DNA of 64,000 nucleotides from an uncultured Hyphomicrobiales bacterium (GTDB lineage: Bacteria; Pseudomonadota; Alphaproteobacteria; Rhizobiales; Xanthobacteraceae), in the NCBI GenBank assembly GCA_903878085.1, contig CAIRGJ010000063.1, forward strand, positions 60,207-124,206. The letters run 5' to 3'. Shown one piece after another: positions 39,439 to 48,389 of this stretch. The translations under genes were made by a program, and so were the position numbers. Under the pieces are notes generated by a model, which saw nothing but the letters and a program-made list of their open reading frames with translations, was not told the DNA's origin and did no database searches. Numbering within the stretch: position 1 is the first letter of the stretch; the number at the start of each line of letters is the position of its first letter.

Positions 39439-39954
39439 CTAGGTCGCGATCGCCTGGCGCAACAGCGCCGGGCCTTCTTCGCTGCCATCGAGCATCCGGT
39501 AAGCGCGCCGCGTCACCTTCCAGCCGTCATCGGTGCGTTTGAGATCCCAGCGGTTCACGCCGAGCCTATGAATGCGATACCCGCTCGAGAGGCCGTGGCC
39601 GGACAGTTCGACCGGCTTGGCCTCGCGGTTCGGCGCGATCACCTGCAGATAGGAAATAGCCACCGCGGTGTCGCCGTCGAGCGTGACGCGCGGCAGGCCG
39701 GCGAAATGGCACAGGCCGCCGGCGATCGCGGCCTGATGTTCCGGCGTCTTCACCACCGCGCCGATTTTGTCGTTGCCGGTCGCGGTCTTGGTGCCGAGAT
39801 CGATGACGCCGTCTTCGGCAAAGGCGTTACGGTAATAGCTCTCGGTGCCGGTATCGGCGGCCGGCGGATGGCTGGCAATCAGATGGTAGATAGCGAGTTG
39901 ATCCTCGACGGCGCGCAAACGGTTTTCCAGCGTGCCGTTGGCCGGCGTGCTCAT
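39439..39954 (-). CDS. SnoaL/NTF2-like protein (171 aa)
   Basis: The fold signature is the N-terminal helix ENRLRAVEDQLAIYHLIASH, followed by YYRNAFAEDGVIDLG and a beta-rich end (YLQVIAPN, RWDLKRTDDGWKVTRRAYRM). NTF2-like domains of this type act as isomerases, dehydratases or simple binding proteins. A single Tyr/His/Asp set is present, but no activity can be assigned. GGAGGG precedes the ATG. It shares a probable transcript with the downstream DUF1330 gene. Confidence 0.8.
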   Translation of the reverse strand: MSTPANGTLENRLRAVEDQLAIYHLIASHPPAADTGTESYYRNAFAEDGVIDLGTKTATGNDKIGAVVKTPEHQAAIAGGLCHFAGLPRVTLDGDTAVAISYLQVIAPNREAKPVELSGHGLSSGYRIHRLGVNRWDLKRTDDGWKVTRRAYRMLDGSEEGPALLRQAIAT

Positions 39955-40081
39955 GGCGTATCCCTCCGCGTTTCGTGTCCGATGCGAACACTACACCGCG
40001 TGGCCGGGGCTGACGACTGGTCGTCACGCCGCGGCATTTCAAGGAACGAAAATAACGACGATGGGAACGCTATGCCGTCGG

Positions 40082-40210
40082 TTAATCGAAATATTTGGCG
40101 CCGGGGACGCGAACGTTCCGGCAATAACGGTCCGCCCAGGCCAGCACGATGCCGAACGCAATGAATACGCAAACGACTCCGGCAACAACGATCGCGGTTT
40201 CTGTCGGCAC
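40082..40210 (-). CDS. Single-pass membrane microprotein (42 aa)
   Basis: A GTG start at 40210 follows a GGGGGGAT run and gives 42 residues. One hydrophobic segment (AIVVAGVVCVFIAFGIVLAW) is followed by a basic tail ADRYCRNVRVPGAKYFD. Positive-inside would put the tail in the cytoplasm. It resembles microproteins seen in Bradyrhizobium-like genomes, from memory, with no known role. The flanking sequence up to 40447 and down to 39955 holds nothing else I can support. Confidence 0.6.
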   Translation of the reverse strand: MPTETAIVVAGVVCVFIAFGIVLAWADRYCRNVRVPGAKYFD

Positions 40211-40447
40211 GATTATCCCCCCAGTTCTGACGTGGCCGAGAGGTTAATCAGTGCCTTCGGGGCGGTTTTTGATGTGGATCAAAAGGCAAGCGCCAGCACG
40301 GAACTTTCCGGCGGTAAGGTTGCTTTCGGTTTGTGCAACGGTCTGCATCAAAACGTGATGGAACGCGGTCCGCGTTAACCCGGCCGCGTCACAAAGCCGC
40401 CCCAGTTGGCCGCAATAAGCTGCGCATCCCCAAAATCTGGAGCCGAC

Positions 40448-40993
40448 ATGATTCGCAAATATTGCTTTGCCTCGATTTTGGTCGCGCTGGTTTCCGCGTC
40501 GGCCGCTTCCGCAAACGACCAGCGTATGGCTGGGCTCGATGCCAACGGCAATCTCGATTCGCTGATCGCCCGGCACGCCGCCGCCAATAATCTGCCCGAG
40601 GATATCGTGCGCCGCATCATCAAGCGCGAAAGCGGCGGCCGTGCGCACGTCATCAGCAAGGGCAACTACGGCATCATGCAAATCCGCATCGGCACCGCGC
40701 GGGGCATGGGCTATCGCGGCACCGCCGCCGGCCTGCTCGATGCCGACACTAACATGACCTATGCGGTGAAGTACCTCGCCGGCGCCTACCGTGCCGCGGG
40801 TGGCAATGCGAGCCAGACCGTGCACTATTACGCTGCCGGTTATTATTATGCCGCCAAACGCAAGGGCTTGCTGGACAAGAGCAACGACAACCCGCTCGAC
40901 GCCTTCGCCAATTCCGTCGCCAAATCCGAGACCCGGACCGCTTCCGCGACGGCGGGCGACTTTGCCGGCCCCGGCAGCCCCAACTTCAAATAG
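40448..40993 (+). CDS. Lytic transglycosylase, SLT family (181 aa)
   Basis: The signal peptide is MIRKYCFASILVALVSASAA. The SLT core has the catalytic Glu in IIKRESGGRAHVISKGNYGI, then MQIRIGTARGMGYRGTA and VKYLAGAYRAAGGN. The short length and lack of extra domains match small soluble transglycosylases used for local wall remodelling. I place the start at ATG 40448 with GGAG upstream. It is followed by a 9-bp GC hairpin at 41002-41024 without a T-run. Confidence 0.88.
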   Translation: MIRKYCFASILVALVSASAASANDQRMAGLDANGNLDSLIARHAAANNLPEDIVRRIIKRESGGRAHVISKGNYGIMQIRIGTARGMGYRGTAAGLLDADTNMTYAVKYLAGAYRAAGGNASQTVHYYAAGYYYAAKRKGLLDKSNDNPLDAFANSVAKSETRTASATAGDFAGPGSPNFK

Positions 40994-41027
40994 CGCCCAC
41001 GTAGCGCCGGAAATTCCGGCGCTAGCG

Positions 41028-41654
41028 TTACGGGGTATCTGTCCGGCCGGCGGTCTTCTGGTTCTGTCGTGGCGCGGCGGTCGAGGCCGACCGGCTCGGC
41101 GCGACGCCGAATAGCGCTTCAAAGAAGCTGAGCTGCGGCGGCGGCTCCGGTTTGACCGGCTTGGCGCGGCGAATCCGGTGCGCCGTCTTCCGCCGGTTTT
41201 CATGATGCGATTTCACGCGACCCGGCGTCTTGACCACCGGCGGCTTGTCTTCCAGCTTGATCGTCGGCAATTCGGTCGACGAGGTCTCGCCGATATCGAT
41301 CGGGATTGTCGCAGCCGGCGCCTCGTTGATCGTGCCGGTGATGTCTTCCGGTTCGGCGTCGCTGCGCTCGACCGGCAAACCGGCGACCTTGGCATCGTCT
41401 CGCGTGGCATTGCGGACGGATTGGTTGGCCAGATCCCGCAAGTGGCTCAGTTCATCGGCGCGCTGGAGCGCGGCGCGGATAAGAAATTGCCGCCATTCCG
41501 GGTGCTCATCGATCTGCAATAATGGGCCGCGCGCAGACAACAGCGCCGGCGCCATGGTGGACCGCGAGCCGCCCGGCGCGCCGAGCGACAGGACCACGAT
41601 CATGATGGCGAGGAATACGCCGCCTACTGGGATGATTCGAAGGATCGGCAGCAT
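41028..41654 (-). CDS. Membrane-anchored protein with basic C-terminus, unknown function (208 aa)
   Basis: One N-terminal hydrophobic segment (IIPVGGVFLAIMIVVLSLGA) is followed by a helical region with ALQRADELSHLRDLANQSVR. A Pro/Thr/Ser-rich stretch follows, then a strongly basic region (RVKSHHENRRKTAHRIRRAK). No family is recognised. The layout suggests a periplasmic or cytoplasmic tail tethered to the inner membrane. It converges with the SLT-family gene and diverges from the amidohydrolase gene. Confidence 0.65.
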   Translation of the reverse strand: MLPILRIIPVGGVFLAIMIVVLSLGAPGGSRSTMAPALLSARGPLLQIDEHPEWRQFLIRAALQRADELSHLRDLANQSVRNATRDDAKVAGLPVERSDAEPEDITGTINEAPAATIPIDIGETSSTELPTIKLEDKPPVVKTPGRVKSHHENRRKTAHRIRRAKPVKPEPPPQLSFFEALFGVAPSRSASTAAPRQNQKTAGRTDTP

Positions 41655-41837
41655 GGCCGATGAATAACTGAGTCGGCCGAATCGCCAAAGGATTCTTGAG
41701 TTGAAACGCCAGAGTCAATTCACACGGAAGGCGAGTCCAATGCTGAATTTTCCGCCATCGCGAGTCCGCCGGGGGGCCGTGACAGGCGAGACCGCGATTG
41801 CTAGGACATCCCACCACAAACGTCGCGGGGAAGCGCC

Positions 41838-42803
41838 ATGTTCAAGAAGCCGAATTGTCCTGTCATCGCCATCGAAGAGCACTATTGGGACCCGGAGCTG
41901 ATCAAGACCTATGTCGGGGCCGAGGCCAGCCGCGGCGGCGATATGGAAAAGAAGCTGTTCGACCTTGGCACGCTGCGGCTCAAGGAGATGGACGAAGCCG
42001 GCATCGATATTGTGGTGTTGTCGCATGGCGCGCCCTCGACCCAGAAACTGCCGATCGAGACCGCCGCGAAGCTGGCCGCCGAGGTTAATGACCGCCTGGC
42101 CAAGGTTTGCGCCGCCAACCCGAAGCGGTTCGCTGCTTTCGCCGCGCTCCCCACCATCGACCCGCAAGCCGCCGCCGACGAGCTCGAGCGCTGCGTCACC
42201 AAGCACGGCTTCAAGGGCGCCATGCTGCACGGCATGACCAACAATGAATTCCTCGACCTCAAGAAATACTGGCCGATCTACGAACGCGCCGAAAAACTCG
42301 ACGTGCCGATCTACTTCCATCCGTCACAGCCACACCAGACCGTGACCGACATCTATCTCCAGGACTACGCCAAGGATTTCCCGCTCGTCGTGCGGCCGGG
42401 TTGGGGCTACACGGTCGAGACCGCCACCCAGGCGATCCGGCTGGTGCTGTCGGGCGTTTTCGAAAAACATCCGAACCTGAAAGTCATCCTTGGCCATCTC
42501 GGCGAGACCTTGCCGTTCCTGATGTGGCGCATCGATGCCGCGCTCAAGCGGCCGGGGCAGAAGGCGATGAGCTTCCGCGATATTTTCTGCAAGAACTTCT
42601 ACGTCACGACCAGCGGCTTTTTCTCGAATCCGGCACTGCTGTGCTGCGTGATGGAAATGGGCGTCGACCACATCTTATTCGCGGTTGATTGGCCCTTCGT
42701 CGATAATCCGCCGGCGACCGATTGGATGAAGGACATCCCGCTATCCGACGAAGACAAGGCGAAAATCCTGAGCGGCAACAGCAAGCGGCTGTTGAAGATG
42801 TAA
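41838..42803 (+). CDS. Amidohydrolase, non-oxidative aromatic-acid decarboxylase-like (321 aa)
   Basis: The N-terminal metal motif reads IAIEEHYWD. The His ligand is in VPIYFHPSQPHQ, and HLGETLPFLMWRIDAALKRP and VDWPFVDNPPATDW follow. This layout is that of the ACMSD superfamily branch with gamma-resorcylate and 2,3-dihydroxybenzoate decarboxylases. Family members decarboxylate hydroxybenzoates with a divalent metal. GGGGAAG precedes the ATG. It ends in a perfect 12-bp hairpin (42819-42847). No other aromatic-degradation gene is directly beside it, except the convergent cupin. The substrate is not known. Confidence 0.82.
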   Translation: MFKKPNCPVIAIEEHYWDPELIKTYVGAEASRGGDMEKKLFDLGTLRLKEMDEAGIDIVVLSHGAPSTQKLPIETAAKLAAEVNDRLAKVCAANPKRFAAFAALPTIDPQAAADELERCVTKHGFKGAMLHGMTNNEFLDLKKYWPIYERAEKLDVPIYFHPSQPHQTVTDIYLQDYAKDFPLVVRPGWGYTVETATQAIRLVLSGVFEKHPNLKVILGHLGETLPFLMWRIDAALKRPGQKAMSFRDIFCKNFYVTTSGFFSNPALLCCVMEMGVDHILFAVDWPFVDNPPATDWMKDIPLSDEDKAKILSGNSKRLLKM

Positions 42804-42861
42804 TTGACGGGCGCATCGTCCCGAACGGCGGAAATCGCCGTTCGGGAACGAGCGTGCGGCC

Positions 42862-43263
42862 TCAAACCGGGTGCTGCCGATAATAGTCGGCGTCGCTGGC
42901 AGACTGCGTCCACTCGGAATTGTTGCGCCAGGCCCAGTGGCGCGACAGCATGTCGGTGCCGTAGCGCACGCGGAACAGCATGGTGCGGGTCGGGCCGTTT
43001 TCGTATTCATGCACCTCGCCGGGCGGGTGCACGATGAACGAACCGGGCGTCACCGGCACCGTTTCCTTCGGCGTATGCATGGTGCCGCCGCCGGAGAAAC
43101 AGAAATAGATTTCGGTGGCATCGGGGTGGCAATGATAGGGGCTGATTTGGCCCGGCTCCCAGCAGGCGATTGTGACGTCGCCGTCGGCGATCTTGCCGAG
43201 GATCTTCTCGACGTGGTGCTTGGGATCCCACTGTTGTTCGCGTTCGAGGCTAAAGACATGCAT
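42862..43263 (-). CDS. Cupin-domain protein (133 aa)
   Basis: A single cupin barrel is visible. The metal motif is SPYHCHPDATEIYFCFSGGG, with a second half PGSFIVHPPGEVHEYENG holding the remaining His. Small cupins of this kind act as dioxygenases, isomerases or sensors. GGAGAACTAC precedes the ATG. It converges with the decarboxylase-like gene, which may hint at a shared pathway; that is inference. Confidence 0.82.
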   Translation of the reverse strand: MHVFSLEREQQWDPKHHVEKILGKIADGDVTIACWEPGQISPYHCHPDATEIYFCFSGGGTMHTPKETVPVTPGSFIVHPPGEVHEYENGPTRTMLFRVRYGTDMLSRHWAWRNNSEWTQSASDADYYRQHPV

Positions 43264-43384
43264 TTCGCGTAGTTCTCCGGCGGTTAAGGCTGCGGCAGGC
43301 TAGCGCATTCCGGGGTCGGGCAGGAGGGGGCGCAACACAGGCCGATTGCGCAACGCCCTCGCGCATTGATAGAAGGTTTGTGCC

Positions 43385-43460
43385 GGGCCCGTAGCTCAAT
43401 GGTTAGAGCCGACCGCTCATAACGGTCTGGTTGCAGGTTCGAGTCCTGCCGGGCCCACCA
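43385..43460 (+). tRNA. tRNA with CAU anticodon, probably tRNA-Ile2 (lysidine type)
   Basis: The acceptor GGGCCCG pairs with CGGGCCC; the discriminator is A and CCA is encoded. The anticodon stem GACCG/CGGTC flanks CTCATAA with anticodon CAT. The D-loop AATGGTTA is one base shorter than in elongator Met tRNA, and the GC-rich acceptor fits Ile2, which needs TilS. Elongator Met remains possible. An accessory patch starts directly after it. Confidence 0.8.
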
Positions 43461-43490
43461 CGCGTTTCCTCTATATGCGGACACTTTATG

Positions 43491-43541
43491 AACGATTCAA
43501 TTTCGCTTTAAGAACGATTCTTCTGCCGCTAAGAACGATTC
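43491..43541. repeat. Three AACGATTC iteron-like direct repeats
   Basis: AACGATTC occurs at 43491-43498, 43513-43520 and 43534-43541; copies two and three extend to TAAGAACGATTC. The spacing is 22 and 21 bases, about two helical turns. They lie 31 bases after the tRNA. The rest of 43461-43700 is AT-richer and shows no gene. Confidence 0.6.
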
Positions 43542-43700
43542 GAAGTGAGTAACTAGCTGAAACGAAGCCAAATTCTGGGTGTCGTTACTCTAAAAACGAC
43601 CCGATTTCCCTCCAAGAGGGACTCGATTTGGTCTTAATAGGTGGCGGTGCCAATCAAGGGTGCCTCTGTGGCGCCGAGCAAGTCTCTGATATTGTTTGCC

Positions 43701-44422
43701 TTACGGCACTTTAGTCTGCGGACTATTAGCCATAACCGCACCGGTCAATTTGGCGGGATCAATCGAGGCGCGCTTGGACCATTCAATAATGTTCGGCGGA
43801 CGGTAGCTGTTGTCCGTCCGCCAGCGTTCAAACACCGACCCATCGATAGTTTCATTTATGCGAGATGTTGTCGCCCCTGTGCCAGTTTCCGGCGGAGTGC
43901 CGACGGGCCGATAGAAGGGCCGCGTAAAATAGTGCAAAAACCCACCGGCGAATTCGCGGTAGGAATCCCTAATCGGTGGAACGGACTGCAGCGTGTCCAC
44001 GTCAACTTGGCCCGTGAACATAAGCCCGGTCGCAGCGGCTTGCCGTCCGGCCCTACAGACACCTTCACTGGATTCAGGCTGCTTATGAGCGACGATAAGG
44101 TATGGTTTGGGTTGCGGAGAGCAAGTGCCGACAGAAGATACGCTATAAATACGAACACTCCGCAGACCCATAGACTTGCCCAATATGGGCTCAGTCGAAC
44201 GGTGTCTCTGGAAACCTTGGCAGGCGATCCATTTGTGCTGCACGTATAGAGATACAAATCGGCCTTCCGCCAATATCCCGCGATCACCTCGGGTATGGTC
44301 AAGGTGACGATCGTATCGTCTGCGTCGAGTAAGCGCTCTTTGACGATCGCGTCCGCTTCACTAGCGCGGCGAGTTAGAACGTCCTGCCGCCGCAGCAGGT
44401 ATCGTCGCCAGTCCCGAAGCAT
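43701..44422 (-). pseudogene. Membrane-protein gene split by a -1 frameshift
   Basis: From ATG 44422 one frame reads a basic helical region, then a transmembrane segment (WASLWVCGVFVFIAYLLSAL), up to about SVGPDGKPL near 44030. Coding-like text then moves to the -1 frame: ATGLMFTGQVDVDTLQSVPP, then a Phe/Tyr-rich C-terminus (FLHYFTRPFYRPVGTPPETG, VFERWRTDNSYRPP) ending at 43701. Neither frame alone looks like a complete protein. No slippery heptamer is visible at the switch, so decay is more likely than programmed frameshifting. Family unknown. AT content is higher than in the chromosome core. Confidence 0.5.
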
Positions 44423-46047
44423 ATCAACGAGACTCTTACTGCGGCGCCATCCACGATCCACGGCTCGTCACTCCAAGCCTCGAAAATACGGCATTCAGTT
44501 GCTAACTGATCCAACACCTTACGGCTTGCGCCACCTCGGATTGAGTTGGTCGCCACCAGTCCGGCTCTCTTTGCAAAGCCGCCGTTGATTTGCACGTGCG
44601 ATTTTTCAAACCAATAGGCGACGAGGTCCGCTTCCTGCGGAACGCGGCCTTTGTAGATATCGAATAGGGCTTCGACGTTCTTCTCGCCAAGTCCTGTGCG
44701 CATCATTTTTCCGCCGAGAAAGGGCGGGTTGCCAACTATGAACTCAGCCTCCGGCCATGACGCCTCTACATACAATCCATCGTCCTTCTTTGTCACCAAC
44801 GCATCGCGGCATTCGATCGATTCAAGTTTACGCAGAATCGGCGGCGGGTCAGAATAGACGCTGTTGCGACGCCGCCATTGGATGTCGCCGATCCAAATGG
44901 TCGTCCTGGCAAGCTCCGCGGCGAGCGAATTGATCTCTATTCCGTGCACGATTTCCGGCCCGATCATGGGCGCCTGAGGCGCAAGACCGAGAGACTCGCA
45001 TTCGAGGTTCACGAAGTTCTCAAGATCCTTTACGCCTTGCAGTGCGAGGTAGAGGAAATTGCCCGAGCCGCACGCGGGATCGAGAATTCTGACCCGCCGC
45101 AGCCTTTCGAGGTAGCGCTGTCGAACCTCTTCCGCCGCCTCCTTGGGCGACATACGGCTGCGGACTTTGGCGCGCATCGGTGGCTTGATTGTGCCTTCAA
45201 GGAGGCCCTCGATCTCGGTCTTTGCGATTTCCCATTCCGCGCGGAGCGGGCGCAATATGACCGGTTCGACGATCATCATGATCTTGGCGGCGTCGGTGTA
45301 GTGAACGCCGGTATTGTGGGTCCCGACCTGTGCGCGTTTTTCCGGATCCAGAAAACGTTCAAACAGCGATCCGAAAATGGATGGGTCTATCTGGCTCCAG
45401 TCGAAGCCCGCTGCGGACTGCAGGAGCTCGATACCTTTAGCATCGAGCGGTAGCGCGTTGCGGCCGTCGAAGAGGCCGCCATTGAACCATTTGATTGCGG
45501 TCAGGTCGAACTCGCCACCGGTTTCCATGGCGGCGAAGAGTTGATTGAAAAGCCCTTGTGCCCGCTCCGGCTTCTCCGCAGCCCGGTCCAGAAGCCTTGA
45601 AAGAAATCCCTCCGGCAGAAGTTTCACGCTGTTGGCGAAGAAGCAGAACACCAGTTGGTTGATGAAGTGCGCCACCTCCTCGTCGGAGCCGTGCGTTGCG
45701 AGACGCTGGGCTATCTCCGAGAATTTGTCCGCGGCTTCCTTGGTGAGGCCGGCGCGGGTCCTCGTCGGCCGCAGTTTCTCCGGATCGAAAAAGACGGAGT
45801 GCAGAAGGTCCAGCTTTGCTGGATTGACGAGTTCGTCGAGACCAATTTCGTAGGACTCGGGGACCGAATTAGTCCATGCGGTCCGGATGATGAAGCGATC
45901 GGTGTCGCATACGACCTGCAGGGGAGGGTTCTCCAGGGCGGCGGCGTAGCGAACAAGCTGTTCAAGCGCGACATCCAGATTGCGCTTCTTTTTCTTATAC
46001 TCCCACGCAAAGAAGCCTTTCTTCCAGACGTCGGCAAACCTGCTCGC
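44374..46047 (-). pseudogene. MmeI-like (type IIG/YeeA) DNA methyltransferase lacking both ends
   Basis: Recognisable family text starts mid-domain with FADVWKKGFFAWEYK, the end of the N-terminal nuclease-like part. It continues through the SAM site RILDPACGSGNFLYLALQGV and the N6-adenine motif NPPF (FIVGNPPFLGGKMM). It ends after AAVRVSLICFG, before the target-recognition domain. The full family is about 900 residues; about 550 remain. The frame further upstream (to 46392) is antisense to a nitroreductase gene and not part of the protein. Lack of nuclease and specificity domains implies loss of function. Confidence 0.75.
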
Positions 46048-46383
46048 TACAAGCAGTATGCGCGCAACTATGAATTCTTCGGCGCGCCGGTCGCATTGTT
46101 CTTTGCCCGCGAGAAGGCACATGGCCCGGCGCAATGGGCCGACATCGGCGGTTATCTGCAGACGGTGGCCCTGCTGGCACGGGGCTACGGCCTGCACACC
46201 TGTCCGCAGCAAGCCTGGGTGTCGTTCCACCGCACCGTTCGCAAATTCCTGGAGCTTCCGGAGAACTTGATGATCTATTCCGGAATGGCGCTTGGTTATG
46301 AAGACCCAGCGGCTCCGATCAACGGCTGGCGCTCCCCGCGCGAGTCGCTTGAAGACTTTGCGACGTTTGCCGGTTTCGAATAG
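46036..46383 (+). pseudogene. Nitroreductase-family gene, 5'-truncated
   Basis: The frame reads RYKQYARNYEFFGAPVALFF, then GPAQWADIGGYLQTVALLAR, HTCPQQAWVSFHRTVRKFLE and GMALGYEDPAAPINGWRSPR to the stop at 46383. This is the C-terminal half of a nitroreductase (FMN-dependent). No start codon or N-terminal FMN-binding half exists upstream; that sequence is the opposing methyltransferase remnant. The breakpoint near 46036-46047 joins two unrelated truncated genes. Confidence 0.75.
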
Positions 46384-46436
46384 CTGGTGCACCGCCTCAC
46401 TCTAGGTTTTTGGACCGCCCGCCCCCCGCATTGCTA

Positions 46437-47189
46437 TTACGGCCCAATCGTCGAACCTAACTTCCTCGCATTCTCGACGATCCACGCGTGATATAGCAAC
46501 AATGGGGTGACGCCGGTGAGGCCGCCGCACCCGTCTTCGTCGCCGGCAGCCGTAGTCCAGCTCACAACGCCGATGACGAGTGGTCCTTCGCCATCGAACG
46601 CGGGGCCGCCGCTGTCGCCAATGCAAGCGCCGAGGCCGGGGCGTTTGTTGCGCGTCGCATCATCATAGAGACGGATCTGCATTGAGCCGGGCTTGCCAGT
46701 GACGGTGAGGCGAGCCATGCGCGGCTGGCCCAGGCCGTCATCGGTGCGGTCGGCGATGACGCCAAAGCCGGCGATGGTCAGCGTGTCGCCGACGGCGACG
46801 CGACGCGGCCCCGCCAAGGTCGCAGGGACCACAATGTCGGGGAGTGGGGCGCGGAGTTTTATGAGTGCAATGTCGGCGGTGGCGTGGCTCGCGGCGTAAG
46901 CGGCAAGATTGAAATTCGGATGGATCACGACCGAAGCGGTCTTGATCGGCGTGCCGGTCTGGAATGCCTTGACTTCGTAGCCGGCGTTCGCCGCCACACA
47001 GTGCGCGGCGGTGAGTACGAGGTCGCGCGTCAACGCCGTGCCAGTGCAGAGATCGCCGCGCGCATCGACAATCATCACGATCGGCCGCGCCGCCCAGCCG
47101 GTGGCCGGCGGCGCCTTGCCGGTGAGCGCAAAGGCGGAAACGCAGGTCAACAGGCCGAGTGCAAGGACGCGCGTTATCGAAACGACCAT
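46437..47189 (-). CDS. Secreted trypsin-like serine protease (250 aa)
   Basis: A signal peptide (SITRVLALGLLTCVSAFALT) precedes a chymotrypsin-fold domain. The triad is visible: His in LVLTAAHCVAANAG, Asp in TADIALIKLRAPLP and Ser in CIGDSGGPAFDGEG. Disulfide Cys are placed as in S1 peptidases. The start may be 47192 or 47189 (two ATGs in a row). Target unknown. It sits at the right border of the decayed accessory patch, intact. Confidence 0.9.
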   Translation of the reverse strand: MVVSITRVLALGLLTCVSAFALTGKAPPATGWAARPIVMIVDARGDLCTGTALTRDLVLTAAHCVAANAGYEVKAFQTGTPIKTASVVIHPNFNLAAYAASHATADIALIKLRAPLPDIVVPATLAGPRRVAVGDTLTIAGFGVIADRTDDGLGQPRMARLTVTGKPGSMQIRLYDDATRNKRPGLGACIGDSGGPAFDGEGPLVIGVVSWTTAAGDEDGCGGLTGVTPLLLYHAWIVENARKLGSTIGP

Positions 47190-47353
47190 CACAATCCCAT
47201 TCTAGCCAAAATACGTCACTAATAGCCAGTAGCCTTGGGGTGGAGATAGCACGGGTGCAGCATGACGCGCGTAAATAAGGGACGCCTTACTGCGTCGCAT
47301 CAGGTAGAAGGATTTCCGCGAAACCAAAACGCTAGTTTTTGAACGTGCATGGC

Positions 47354-48319
47354 CTACTGCGTTGGGATTTTCGCCGCCTTCACAAGCTCCAAATTCTTGG
47401 CGACGTCCATTTTGAAGAACGCACCGAACTCGGCCAGTGTCATCGGCATCGGATCGACACCCACCGCGGTCAACCGCTCCTGCACCGAGGGCAACGCCAG
47501 CGCCTTCATGATCTCCGCGTGCAGTTTCTCGGCGATGGCGTGCGGTGTCTTGGCCGGAAGATAAGCGCCCGTGTAGAAGGGATAGACGGCGTCGGCTTTG
47601 AGTCCGGCTTCGACCATCGTCGGCACGTTGGGGAGTGATGGGGATCGCGTCGCTGAGCTGATTGCGAGTGGGACGAGCTGGCCGGCACGGATTAAGCTGA
47701 TTGCGCTCGTCACCGGCGGCACGGCGAAATCAAGACGGCCCGCCAAGACTTCTGTCAGCCATTCGCCGCCCTTGAAGGGAACGTGCTGTGCCGAGAAGCC
47801 CGCAGTCACCGCAAGTTGCTCGGCGCCGAAGTGGGCGGCCGATCCGACACCAACAGTCGCATAATTCAGCTTTCCGGGATCGGCCTTCGCCGCGGAAACG
47901 AGTTCGCCGAGCGTCTTGTAGCGCCCGGCCCCCGTGACCACGACCAGCGGCGTTTGGCCGAACACTGCAACCGGCGTGAAATCATTAAGCGTGTCGTAGG
48001 GCAGCTTCGTATAGAGCGCGTTTGCTGCGGCAATCGAGCCCCAAACCAGGATCGTGTAGCCATCAGGCGCAGCCTTGGCGACCATATTGCCGCCGATGGT
48101 GCCGCCGGCACCCGGCCGGTTCTCGATCACGAAGGTCTGTCCGAGCTGTTTTCCAACCTGCTCGAAGACTACGCGCGCGACGATATCGCTTGTGACACCG
48201 GCCGGGATCGGTACGACAACGGTCACGTTGCGCGACGGCCAATCCTGTGCCGCGGCGGACGTGAGCGCCGCGAGTAGGAGAGATGCACCCAAGGTCGCGC
48301 GGCGAAGTATGTTGTTCAC
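47354..48319 (-). CDS. TTT-type (Bug) substrate-binding protein (321 aa)
   Basis: A signal peptide (LGASLLLAALTSAAAQ) is followed by the Bug core: DWPSRNVTVVVPIPAGVTSD, GQTFVIENRPGAGGTIGGN and PDGYTILVWG. I place the start at GTG 48319, 9 bases after GGAGGAAA; the frame extends to 48370 without a signal-like start. It is the last gene of the 47.4-53.6 kb minus-strand cluster and probably captures the substrate for it, although no TctAB membrane pair is present. Confidence 0.87.
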   Translation of the reverse strand: MNNILRRATLGASLLLAALTSAAAQDWPSRNVTVVVPIPAGVTSDIVARVVFEQVGKQLGQTFVIENRPGAGGTIGGNMVAKAAPDGYTILVWGSIAAANALYTKLPYDTLNDFTPVAVFGQTPLVVVTGAGRYKTLGELVSAAKADPGKLNYATVGVGSAAHFGAEQLAVTAGFSAQHVPFKGGEWLTEVLAGRLDFAVPPVTSAISLIRAGQLVPLAISSATRSPSLPNVPTMVEAGLKADAVYPFYTGAYLPAKTPHAIAEKLHAEIMKALALPSVQERLTAVGVDPMPMTLAEFGAFFKMDVAKNLELVKAAKIPTQ

Positions 48320-48389
48320 TGATGTTTCCTCCACTGACGTTTTATTTATTCGGCGAAATATAGAAAGCAAGGATTCGTAGCAGATGCGC

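Noticed and set aside
43701..44422. Programmed -1 frameshift
   Set aside because: No slippery heptamer or clear downstream structure is visible at the frame change, so I list it as decay.
45655..46383. 242-codon nitroreductase starting at 45655
   Set aside because: Only the part after about 46036 looks like the family; the rest is antisense to the methyltransferase.
46048..46392. N-terminal 115 residues of the methyltransferase frame
   Set aside because: They are antisense to the nitroreductase fragment and do not resemble the MmeI-like N-terminus.
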